From: Flavobacterium collinsii
GTDB taxonomy: Bacteria > Bacteroidota > Bacteroidia > Flavobacteriales > Flavobacteriaceae
DNA length: 64,000 nucleotides
Reading direction: 5' to 3'
Assembly: GCF_902804485.1 (NCBI RefSeq)
Contig: NZ_CADCST010000044.1
Coordinates: forward strand, 310-64,309
The translations under genes were made by a program, and so were the position numbers. Shown in pieces: positions 53,636 through 60,907 of this stretch. The stretch's first letter is position 1. Each line of letters starts with the position of its first letter. The notes below the pieces were generated by a model. The model saw nothing but the letters and a program-made list of their open reading frames with translations. It was not told the DNA's origin and ran no database searches.

Positions 53636-54271
53636 ATGAGCTTTTATTGGGTAAAAACAAATTCATTCATTAAAAAGGTGTTTTCTAAATATTGTTGGGA
53701 CATTCCAAACAACGAAAAGAAAATATACCTCACCTTTGATGATGGTCCAACTCCGGAGATTACAGACTGGGTTTTATCCGAATTAAAAAAATTCGACGCA
53801 AAAGCCACTTTTTTCTGCATCGGAAAAAACATAAAAGCCAACCTCTCCCTGTTCGAAAAATTAATCACAGAAGGACATTCCATCGGTAACCACACCATGA
53901 ACCACGTTAACGGCTGGAAAAGCCAAACCGATGATTATATTCAAAATGTACAGCATTGTGCTGCCGTTCTGGAAAAGGAGAAAACGTGCAATCTTATCTT
54001 TCGCCCGCCTTACGGAAAAATCAAAAAAGCGCAATCTAAAATCTTACGAAAGTTAGGGTATAAAATTATCATGTGGGACGTTTTAAGCGCCGATTTCGAT
54101 CAGAGTATCACCCCTGAGAAATGTCTTGAAAACGTAACTAAAAATGTAAAGTCAGGAAGTGTAATTGTATTCCATGATAGTATAAAAGCATCACCAAATC
54201 TAAAATTTGCCCTGCCTAAAACGTTACACTTTTTAAAAGAAAATGGGTATACATTTGATATTATTCACTAA
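53636..54271 (+). CDS. Polysaccharide deacetylase (NodB domain)
   Basis: A 211-residue carbohydrate esterase family 4 enzyme. NodB motifs are complete: TFDDGPTP (catalytic Asp and metal Asp) near residue 36, HSIGNHTMNH (metal His pair) near 81-90, RPPYG near 122, WDVLSAD and VFHDS near the end. These enzymes remove acetyl groups from peptidoglycan or other N-acetyl glycans using a divalent metal. No signal peptide is evident, so it may be cytoplasmic or anchored by other means. It is convergent with the thioredoxin-like gene. Confidence 0.93.
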   Translation: MSFYWVKTNSFIKKVFSKYCWDIPNNEKKIYLTFDDGPTPEITDWVLSELKKFDAKATFFCIGKNIKANLSLFEKLITEGHSIGNHTMNHVNGWKSQTDDYIQNVQHCAAVLEKEKTCNLIFRPPYGKIKKAQSKILRKLGYKIIMWDVLSADFDQSITPEKCLENVTKNVKSGSVIVFHDSIKASPNLKFALPKTLHFLKENGYTFDIIH

Positions 54272-54295
54272 ATAATATCGCTAAGAAGTAATATT

Positions 54296-54598
54296 CTATA
54301 AATTAAATTGTTCCTGGACAATTCCTATAATCGTATTCGCATCAAGTTCTCCGGATTGCCTCCAGATCATTTGCCCTTCTTTATAAATCATTAAAGTAGG
54401 AAGCCCCTTAATACGTAGTGCTTCTGCTAATTCCTGATTTTTATCCACATCAATTTTGATCACCTTGGCTTTATCGCCAAGTGCAGCCGCAACATCCTTA
54501 ATTACAGGATGCATCGATACAGATGATTCGTTCCAATCGGTGTAAAAATCAATCAACACTGGAACTTGAGCATTTATAAGTTCTCCAAATTTTGACAT
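54296..54598 (-). CDS. Thioredoxin-fold protein lacking the CxxC motif
   Basis: At 100 residues it matches thioredoxin in length and fold markers: VLIDFYTDW near residue 15-23, KVIKIDVDKNQELAEALRIKGLPTLMIYKEG with the cis-Pro loop GLPT, and a final helix. The usual WCGPC is replaced by WNESSVS, so neither redox Cys is present and the protein contains no Cys at all. It cannot act as a thiol-disulfide reductase; it may be a chaperone-like or scaffold thioredoxin. No frameshift or base oddity is seen, so the change looks fixed rather than decayed. Confidence 0.9.
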   Translation of the reverse strand: MSKFGELINAQVPVLIDFYTDWNESSVSMHPVIKDVAAALGDKAKVIKIDVDKNQELAEALRIKGLPTLMIYKEGQMIWRQSGELDANTIIGIVQEQFNL

Positions 54599-54672
54599 AA
54601 AACCAAAAATTTAATTCTTTTTTAATCTTTTAAAAAGAGATAATTATATACAAATGTAGCATTTTTAACGAA

Positions 54673-55908
54673 TTAAGCCACATTGTTCCCTTTTTTTAGT
54701 TCAATCACGGTTATTTCGGGCATAATACCTACACGCCCCGGATAAGCATGAAAACCAAATCCACGATTCACATAAACGTATCGGCCTGCATTTTCATACA
54801 GTCCTGCCCATTGCTTATAGATATACTGTGCCAGGCTCCATTTAAAATAACCCGGAATTTCTATCCCAAATTGCATGCCATGTGTATGTCCTGACAGTGT
54901 TAAATGAAACTTTTTCGGATGATTTTTAATTTCGTACTCCCAATGCGTCGGATCATGACTCATCACCACTTTAAAATCGTCCTGAGTAACATTCTCAGAG
55001 GCTTTGTTTAAATCTCCTGCCTTTTTAAAATTCTGCCCCCAGTTTTCCACCCCAATCAATGCAATTTTGTCATCGCCTTTTTGAATGTATCGGTGTTCGT
55101 TTAATAAAAGGTCGAATCCGATCTGACCGTAAAGATTCTTAATTTCTTCGAAGTTCTCGTCTTTTTCTTTTTCAGAAGGCCAGGTTACATATTCACCATA
55201 ATCATGGTTTCCTAAAACTGAAAATTTACCATATTTATAATTCTTTATTCTTTTAAAGGTTTCCAGCCAGGGATGCATTTCTTTAGCATGTGTGTTGACA
55301 ATATCACCGGTAAATAAAATTAAATCGGCTTCCTGAGCATTAATCAGGTCAATTGCATAATTGATCTTATCCGGATTGTCAAAACTTCCACTATGAACAT
55401 CGGATATCTGAGTAATTTTAAACCCATCAAAAGCATCCGGAAGATCCGGAAAAAAGATCGTTTGCTTAATTACTTTAAAATTATATTTCCCTTCAAAAAT
55501 TCCATAAATTAAAGAAAGAAAAGGAACTGCTGCCAGTCCCAAACCAATCTGACTAATAAATTTTCGCCTTGACGGAATAGCCTCTGAACCACTTGAATTG
55601 TAGACAAAATAATTTACTATTCCTGCTCCTAATCTGAAAATATCTTCGCCAAACATGATTAGTGTAAGCACAATTTTTGGCACATAAACCAACAGCATCA
55701 AACCGGTCGTAAACATAAACTGTCTCGTTTGTCCAACGGAGCGGTCAACCTGTGAAAAAGAATACATGATAAAAATTAAAAGCAGTAAACTTATAATTTG
55801 ATACCCCACCAACACCCATCTTAATTTGATCAAAGTGCGAAAGGCCTGATACGAATAGAACTCAATAAATAGAAGAAGAGCGCAAAGAATTAGAAACTTA
55901 AGGATCAT
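54673..55908 (-). CDS. Membrane metallophosphoesterase
   Basis: The 411 residues start with about four membrane helices (1-105), then an internal twin-arginine-like motif SRRKFIS near residue 116 with a following hydrophobic helix. The metallophosphoesterase domain (about 155-400) shows the five motifs ISDVHSG, FTGDIVN, LGNHDYG, MSHDP and SGHTHGMQFG. It resembles YaeI-type enzymes that act on lipid-linked phosphates; E. coli YaeI also has a Tat-like motif. The metal-binding residues are intact. It is separated from the thioredoxin-like gene by 74 bp. Confidence 0.9.
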   Translation of the reverse strand: MILKFLILCALLLFIEFYSYQAFRTLIKLRWVLVGYQIISLLLLIFIMYSFSQVDRSVGQTRQFMFTTGLMLLVYVPKIVLTLIMFGEDIFRLGAGIVNYFVYNSSGSEAIPSRRKFISQIGLGLAAVPFLSLIYGIFEGKYNFKVIKQTIFFPDLPDAFDGFKITQISDVHSGSFDNPDKINYAIDLINAQEADLILFTGDIVNTHAKEMHPWLETFKRIKNYKYGKFSVLGNHDYGEYVTWPSEKEKDENFEEIKNLYGQIGFDLLLNEHRYIQKGDDKIALIGVENWGQNFKKAGDLNKASENVTQDDFKVVMSHDPTHWEYEIKNHPKKFHLTLSGHTHGMQFGIEIPGYFKWSLAQYIYKQWAGLYENAGRYVYVNRGFGFHAYPGRVGIMPEITVIELKKGNNVA

Positions 55909-55988
55909 TATTTATAGTTTTCAACAAAGTAACAAAGAATGAAAATTGTATAGCTTTTTATTATCAAAAATTTAACGCTGGTAATAAC

Positions 55989-56022
55989 AAAAAGCTGACA
56001 GATTACTCTACCAGCTTTTTTT
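55989..56022 (-). terminator. Terminator of small secreted protein gene 1
   Basis: Minus-strand AAAAAGCTG and CAGCTTTTT pair over 9 bp, with further inner pairing, then a T-run. It starts about 65 bp past the stop at 56086. Confidence 0.75.
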
Positions 56023-56085
56023 CTACCAAATTTTTTAAAACCTTTTATAATCCACAACAGGTCTACCACAGTAAACTATGTTGTT

Positions 56086-56271
56086 TTATTTTTGAGCTTT
56101 TGCTGCTTCGGGTTTAGCTGCCGCTTCTTTTTTCGCTTTTTTATCCGCTTTTTTGTCTTTTTTAGGCGCTTTTGCTTCTTTTACAGGGGCTGATTTCGCT
56201 GGGGTTGTTTGCGCGCTTACCATTGCAGTTGTTCCTAAAACAGCTACTGCTAACATTACTAATTTTCTCAT
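56086..56271 (-). CDS. Small secreted Lys/Ala-rich protein, paralogue 1
   Basis: 61 residues from the ATG at 56271; an upstream ATG at 56304 would leave only about 7 nt of leader. MRKLVMLAVAVLGTTAMVSAQ is a Sec signal peptide nearly the same as in the two paralogues at 58593 and 58829. The mature part is almost only Lys, Ala, Pro, Glu and Asp (KSAPVKEAKAPKKDKKADKK). Composition recalls the E. coli acid-shock protein Asr, but I claim no homology. It has its own promoter, with direct repeats shared with paralogue 3, and a terminator. Function unknown. Confidence 0.85.
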   Translation of the reverse strand: MRKLVMLAVAVLGTTAMVSAQTTPAKSAPVKEAKAPKKDKKADKKAKKEAAAKPEAAKAQK

Positions 56272-56315
56272 GATTTTAGTTTTTATAATTATTAATATCT
56301 TCATTTATTATACTT

Positions 56316-56350
56316 CAAAGATATTATCGGAAAATGAAGATTAAATGAAG
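56316..56350 (-). promoter_or_regulatory. Promoter with direct-repeat operator, small protein 1
   Basis: Minus strand: -7 box TATCTTTG (56316-56323). Eight bp upstream lie CTTCATTT (56332-56339) and CTTCATTT (56343-56350), 11 bp apart and over the place of the missing -33 element. The same layout occurs at 59068-59102. This is the expected form of an OmpR/PhoB-type activator site. Confidence 0.65.
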
Positions 56351-56377
56351 ATTGAGCTCCTCTGAAAAAATTAACGT

Positions 56378-57715
56378 TTAATTATGTTTTACCGTTTCCG
56401 GAAACAACAATGCAAAGGTTGTTCCTTTATTTATTTCAGAAGTAACTTTAATTTCGACATGATGAAAAGAAGCAATACTTTCTGCAATAGCAAGCCCTAA
56501 ACCCTGGCCCTCCTGATCTGAACTGATTCTGGCAAACCTGTTGAATATATGCTGTATTTGAGAATCACTCATCCCAACACCGGAATCTGCTATCGAAATA
56601 AAATAATTATGGTTCTGAAAACCATCCGTAATGGTAATACTGCCTTGAGATTTATTGTATTTTATAGCATTGGTAACCAAGTTATAAATAAGAATGTGAA
56701 ATAGCGTTTTATTTCCTGTAAAGACATAGTGATGCTGCATTGTATTCAGAAACTGAATTTCTCTGTCCTCAATTCGATCTTGCAAGTCCTCCTGCAGATC
56801 ATTAACAATCTCATGAAAATTTATATACTCGTTTGCTTCATACTGATTGTTCTCTATTCTGGAAATCAACAATAAGTTATTGATGATTTTTTTTAGCATG
56901 TCTAATGTTCTCAGCGATCCTGCAATTTTATCGAATGCGTTATCATCTAAGGATTCATTTTGTAATAAGTTCTCAAACTTACTTTTAAGCAGCGCAATTG
57001 GCGTTAGAAGTTCGTGGGAAACATTCGAAATAAACTGTTTCTCTTTTTTAAAAAGTTCCGCAATACGGTCCATCATTTGATTTAAAACAAAATCAAGTTC
57101 CCTGAAATCCCGCGATCTGGCTTTTATAGGGGTATGATCAAAAGCCTCAGGTTCATTGACCCGCCTTATTTTAGTGTCAATAATTTTATAAAAAGGCTTC
57201 AGTAAATATTCAATATAAAAAGTATCAGCCAAAAAAGTAATGAGCAATATCACCACAAAAACTATTATGATAAAAAAGCGAATGATAAAAGTAAGGTCTT
57301 TTACTTCCCCAAGACTGCTTCCAATTTCGAGCTGGTAATCCTGATTTCCATAAGTAAAATGATACTGCAAAATTCGATACTCATTCTCTTCTCCTTCGAT
57401 AATCCGGTAGTCATTACTAAAAACCGGTTTTTTCTGATCGGGTTTCAGAGAAGACTTAGAAAGCACCAAAAACTCACTGTGAAGGGTTGAAAACTGAGAG
57501 TATGTTTCGGTCGAATCGTCTGAATCCTTCGTAAAGTCATCAATCTCATTTTGATTTAGATGTTCAATAAACTTCTGCTTCTTTTCGAGTAAGCCGTTAT
57601 TGATATGTCTGTACACCACATTTTCTACCAAAATGGGCAGCATAAGCCATAGAATCAAAATAACCAACAGCCTTGTCAGCGCATTAAAAATAGCCAATTG
57701 ATGTTTTATTTTCAC
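56378..57715 (-). CDS. Two-component sensor histidine kinase
   Basis: The 445 residues start with GTG at 57715. Two membrane helices (about 12-32 and 143-167) frame a ~110-residue periplasmic sensor region. Then come a HAMP-like linker and the HisKA domain with SHELLTPIALL (phospho-His near 237). The HATPase domain has NLVTNAIKYN (N box), DSGVGM (G1), FNRFAR and GQGLGLAI (G2). It should phosphorylate the OmpR-type regulator encoded 12 bp upstream in the same operon. The ligand of the sensor region is unknown. Confidence 0.95.
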   Translation of the reverse strand: MKIKHQLAIFNALTRLLVILILWLMLPILVENVVYRHINNGLLEKKQKFIEHLNQNEIDDFTKDSDDSTETYSQFSTLHSEFLVLSKSSLKPDQKKPVFSNDYRIIEGEENEYRILQYHFTYGNQDYQLEIGSSLGEVKDLTFIIRFFIIIVFVVILLITFLADTFYIEYLLKPFYKIIDTKIRRVNEPEAFDHTPIKARSRDFRELDFVLNQMMDRIAELFKKEKQFISNVSHELLTPIALLKSKFENLLQNESLDDNAFDKIAGSLRTLDMLKKIINNLLLISRIENNQYEANEYINFHEIVNDLQEDLQDRIEDREIQFLNTMQHHYVFTGNKTLFHILIYNLVTNAIKYNKSQGSITITDGFQNHNYFISIADSGVGMSDSQIQHIFNRFARISSDQEGQGLGLAIAESIASFHHVEIKVTSEINKGTTFALLFPETVKHN

Positions 57716-57727
57716 AGTCCTTACTAT

Positions 57728-58402
57728 TTATTCGTTTATACGATATCCTACGTTTCTCACCGTTTCAAACCAGTCAATTTCTGTATGTTTGTCCAACTTT
57801 TTTCGAAGATTCCGAACATGAACATCAATAAAATTAGAATCGGAATTGACCTCCAGAATGTCTCCCCAAATATGTTCTGTCAATTGCAATCTGGTAATCA
57901 CTCTGTTTTTATTGAGAACCAAATATTGAAAAATATCAAACTCCTTCTTGGTGAGATTAATGGGCGTTTCATCATAACTCACTTTATAATCCTGAAGCTG
58001 TAGTAAAAAACCATGAATGCTTAAACTATTCAGAGTAAAACCATGCATCCTTCGAATGACCGCAAACAATCGCGCACTAAGCTCTGTGAGAGCAAAAGGT
58101 TTTGTCAAATAATCATCAGCACCTAAATGCAAACCGTTTATTCTGTCATCGAGTTCACCACGTGCCGTAAGTACAATAACTGCCATTTTCGACCTGGTTT
58201 TCCGAACTGTTTTCAGCACTTCAAACCCATCTCCGTCAGGCAAGCCAAGATCCAGGAGCATAGCATCATAGTCATTGCTGTTTACTTCTTCCAAAGCATC
58301 ACTACAATTGTGAACAATTCTACATATATAACCCGCATTACACAGAAAATCATAAACCTCCGCAGCAAGTTCTTTATTATCTTCAACAATCAAAACATTC
58401 AT
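57728..58402 (-). CDS. OmpR-family response regulator
   Basis: 224 residues from the ATG at 58402; the longer frame to 58459 adds 19 residues that do not fit a REC domain start. The receiver domain (1-115) begins MNVLIVEDN, has the phospho-acceptor Asp in MLLDLGLPDGDG near 51, Thr in VLTAR and Lys in LTKPF. The C-terminal winged helix (about 128-224) shows TKKEFDIFQYLV and VDVHVRNLRKKLD. It is cotranscribed with the kinase and flanked by the small secreted proteins whose promoters carry OmpR-type direct repeats. Confidence 0.96.
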   Translation of the reverse strand: MNVLIVEDNKELAAEVYDFLCNAGYICRIVHNCSDALEEVNSNDYDAMLLDLGLPDGDGFEVLKTVRKTRSKMAVIVLTARGELDDRINGLHLGADDYLTKPFALTELSARLFAVIRRMHGFTLNSLSIHGFLLQLQDYKVSYDETPINLTKKEFDIFQYLVLNKNRVITRLQLTEHIWGDILEVNSDSNFIDVHVRNLRKKLDKHTEIDWFETVRNVGYRINE

Positions 58403-58485
58403 AATACAGCATTTAAGTGCAACTAAATTTAAGCAATTATAAAAAGCATCGTTGCGCATTATTAAAAAAATTAACGAATAAAAAA

Positions 58486-58509
58486 AGCCAGTAAATTTCT
58501 TTACCAGCT
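58486..58509 (-). terminator. Terminator of the small-protein 2/3 transcript
   Basis: Minus-strand AGCTGGTAAA pairs with TTTACTGGCT (two G-U pairs) around a GAAA tetraloop and is followed by T6. It separates the small-protein genes from the regulator gene. Confidence 0.82.
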
Positions 58510-58592
58510 CTCTTCAACCTCATTCTCCATAATCATTACTTCTGTTTTGCCTCGTTTACAATTCTTCGTAAGCAAAACGAAAACAATTTTTA

Positions 58593-58784
58593 CTACTTCA
58601 TTTTAGTTGTTTCTGCTTTTGGAGCTTCGCTTTTTTGTGATTTCATTTTTTTATCAGCTCTGTTTTTATGGTGCTTAGTTGCTTTTACTTCTTTCACAGG
58701 AGCTGTCTTTGCCGGAGCTGTTTGTGCGCTAACCATTACACTTGTTCCTAAAACTGCCACGAGTAACATCATTAGATTTTTCAT
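58593..58784 (-). CDS. Small secreted Lys-rich protein, paralogue 2
   Basis: 63 residues. The signal peptide MKNLMMLLVAVLGTSVMVSAQ is nearly the same as in its neighbour. The mature part (TAPAKTAPVKEVKATKHHKNRADKK) is Lys/Ala/His-rich and shares PVKEVKATKH with paralogue 3. It lies 44 bp downstream of paralogue 3 with no promoter in between, so the two are probably one transcript. Function unknown. Confidence 0.85.
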   Translation of the reverse strand: MKNLMMLLVAVLGTSVMVSAQTAPAKTAPVKEVKATKHHKNRADKKMKSQKSEAPKAETTKMK

Positions 58785-58828
58785 AACTTTTGATTTAAAT
58801 TGTTATTTTGTTTTACACTTTTATTGTC

Positions 58829-59026
58829 TTATTTTTTCTCTTTTGGAGCTTCTGCTTTTGGCGTTGCAGTTTTTGCTGCTTTCGCTTTTTTATCCATTTT
58901 ATGTTTAGGGTGTTTTGTCGCTTTTACTTCTTTAGCCGGAATCGGTTTAATACCTTTAGCCGGAAATGCACTTACCATAACACTTGTTCCTAAAACTGCC
59001 ACTAACAACATCAATAAATTTCTCAT
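58829..59026 (-). CDS. Small secreted Lys-rich protein, paralogue 3
   Basis: 65 residues with the signal peptide MRNLLMLLVAVLGTSVMVSA and a Lys/Ala/Pro-rich mature part (PAKEVKATKHPKHKMDKKAK). It is a paralogue of the proteins at 58593 and 56086. The promoter at 59068-59102 carries the direct repeats seen also before paralogue 1. It was likely made by tandem duplication with paralogue 2. Function unknown. Confidence 0.86.
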   Translation of the reverse strand: MRNLLMLLVAVLGTSVMVSAFPAKGIKPIPAKEVKATKHPKHKMDKKAKAAKTATPKAEAPKEKK

Positions 59027-59067
59027 GATTTCTAAAATTTTATATTAATACCTTTTATTTTACAGAT

Positions 59068-59102
59068 CAAATTTACCCCTGCAATATGAAGACAAAATGA
59101 AG
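59068..59102 (-). promoter_or_regulatory. Promoter with direct-repeat operator, small proteins 3 and 2
   Basis: Minus strand: -7 box TAAATTTG (59068-59075), TTTG (59093-59096) at 17 bp, and direct repeats CTTCATTT (59095-59102) and CTTCATAT (59084-59091) 11 bp apart. The distance from box to repeats is 8 bp, the same as at 56316-56350. Confidence 0.7.
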
Positions 59103-59145
59103 AAACCTTGCCCATTTATAATTTTAACTTTATTTTATAAAAAAA

Positions 59146-59165
59146 CGACGGAAATACTCCCGTCG
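59146..59165 (-). terminator. Terminator of the DUF4394 lipoprotein gene
   Basis: CGACGG and CCGTCG form a 6-bp GC-rich stem with an 8-nt loop. On the minus strand it is followed by T7; it begins 24 bp past the stop. Confidence 0.8.
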
Positions 59166-59188
59166 CTTCTTCTTTATAGATGTTGTTT

Positions 59189-60724
59189 TTAGAAACCTAA
59201 TCCCAGAGTCATAGCCGTAACAGTTGGTGTAAAGCCAATCGTTTTGCTTGCTGCACCAGATGTTAAGTTAATTTTATATATAGACTGTACACCACTAACA
59301 GTTAATATTGCGAACGCCTCATTACTGGTCCCTCCTATATCGAACCCGTTCATTCCTGTTGCCATTACTCCCAAACTACCCACCAACACCAAGGTTCCGT
59401 TATTTGGGGGATTTTGAAGATAGAGATTATTCGTTCCTGAATCAATAACAAACAACTGTGTCGTTGATGCCTGTGCAAAATTATTAGTATAAGCAGCAGC
59501 CGTAACCGATGGTGTCCCCGGATTAAGAAGAACATCAGTAGCCGCAACTACTCCCGTATCCGGATGCAGTCGAAGATTTTGCCCGGTATTACTCACCACA
59601 CGTATTCTATCGACGGTTGGATTAAAATCAAATCCAAAATTCTGACCAGATAACGATGGCGATAATCCAGTCCCAACCGCAGTAGTCTGACCATTTGAAA
59701 TATTAATCGTTAACAGTCTGCTTTGATTTGTTAATGCATAAAGAGCTCCGTTTGCGGGTCTGAAATCCAGACCAACTACCTGCTCACTTGTAGCCATCCC
59801 GGTTAAAGCAACAGAATTTGAAGTTCCCGTTACCGGGTTCAACCTGTACAAAATATTGGTCTCTGTGGTTGCATAAGCGATTGGTTTTGTCTTAAATGCT
59901 ATTTCAATAATTTGTTGGGAAAAAACTCCAACCCAACCTGCTTCGCCAATCATTAAATCAATCGTATACAATCTGGATTCATTGTTTTTAGTATTGACTG
60001 CTAATGCCAAATTCGTATCAGCCTCAATATCAAAACCTCCTATTCCCGAAAAATCAACTTTTAAACTTCCAATTTCCTGAATTTTTCCATCATTTGGAGG
60101 ATTCTGCAGGTACACTTTGTCGGTAACATAATCAATATCGAATAATTGAGTTGTAGTACTACCTGAGAAACTATTGGTATAGGCAACGGCTCCAATCTGA
60201 GCATTAGCGACACCATTTATACTTCCGTCTGTCGCTACTACAGTTCCTAATTCAGGATGCAGCCTGAGATTCTTGCCGTTATTAGACACCAAACGTATCC
60301 TGTCGACTGTCGGGTTAAAATCGATAGCAGAAGATGTCCCTTCAATCAAAGGCGTGAAAGGTCCGGCTCCAAGTGGTGTCGCCAACCCTGAATTTTCATT
60401 TATAACGTACAATCTGCTGGTAGAACCCAAACCATAAAGCTGTCCCGTTGAAGGTCTGTAATCAATACTTATAATATTTTCTCCCGATTGCAATCCCGTT
60501 ATAGCGTAAGAACGAACAGGAGTCTTTAAATCTCTGGCTTTAAAATAAAAAATCTTATTGTCATTTGTCAGCGCTGTAAAGTCTACAGGAGGAGCAATAC
60601 CAGGTGTTGGTACCGGTTCAGGTTGCGGAACCGGAGTTCTATCGTCATCATTAGAACAGGCTCCAAAAAATGACATTAATCCCATTACGAAAATGGATTT
60701 CGACATACGTATATTTTCTCTCAT
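59189..60724 (-). CDS. DUF4394 lipoprotein with two repeated domains
   Basis: The 511 residues start with a lipoprotein signal (SFFGAC, Cys near residue 23), then a Pro-rich linker. Two DUF4394 domains follow at about 45-275 and 280-511. Both contain the marker DFNPTVDRIR(L/V)VSN followed by NLRLHP, and both end with LYLQNPPN. Such domains are likely beta-propellers built from repeats. The start may also be the ATG at 60706. Exposed on the outer membrane or in the periplasm; substrate unknown. It is divergent from polA. Confidence 0.9.
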   Translation of the reverse strand: MRENIRMSKSIFVMGLMSFFGACSNDDDRTPVPQPEPVPTPGIAPPVDFTALTNDNKIFYFKARDLKTPVRSYAITGLQSGENIISIDYRPSTGQLYGLGSTSRLYVINENSGLATPLGAGPFTPLIEGTSSAIDFNPTVDRIRLVSNNGKNLRLHPELGTVVATDGSINGVANAQIGAVAYTNSFSGSTTTQLFDIDYVTDKVYLQNPPNDGKIQEIGSLKVDFSGIGGFDIEADTNLALAVNTKNNESRLYTIDLMIGEAGWVGVFSQQIIEIAFKTKPIAYATTETNILYRLNPVTGTSNSVALTGMATSEQVVGLDFRPANGALYALTNQSRLLTINISNGQTTAVGTGLSPSLSGQNFGFDFNPTVDRIRVVSNTGQNLRLHPDTGVVAATDVLLNPGTPSVTAAAYTNNFAQASTTQLFVIDSGTNNLYLQNPPNNGTLVLVGSLGVMATGMNGFDIGGTSNEAFAILTVSGVQSIYKINLTSGAASKTIGFTPTVTAMTLGLGF

Positions 60725-60874
60725 AACACATTGTTTTTTATTTACTTACGACAAAATATTCCTTCTGGTTTGATTCTTTTTTAAACTTCACAGAAAAAAA
60801 TTAAATCCTTCCTGCTATAATCAGGAAAAACAAATAACAAATTAATTTGTGTCCTAATATTATATCGATATTTG

Positions 60875-60882
60875 TAACTTTG
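60875..60882 (+). promoter_or_regulatory. Candidate -7 box of polA
   Basis: TAACTTTG matches TAnnTTTG and ends 25 bp before the polA ATG. A TTTG at 60846-60849 is 25 bp away, longer than usual. Confidence 0.4.
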
Positions 60883-60907
60883 AAAATTGAATTGATAAAC
60901 TGAACAT

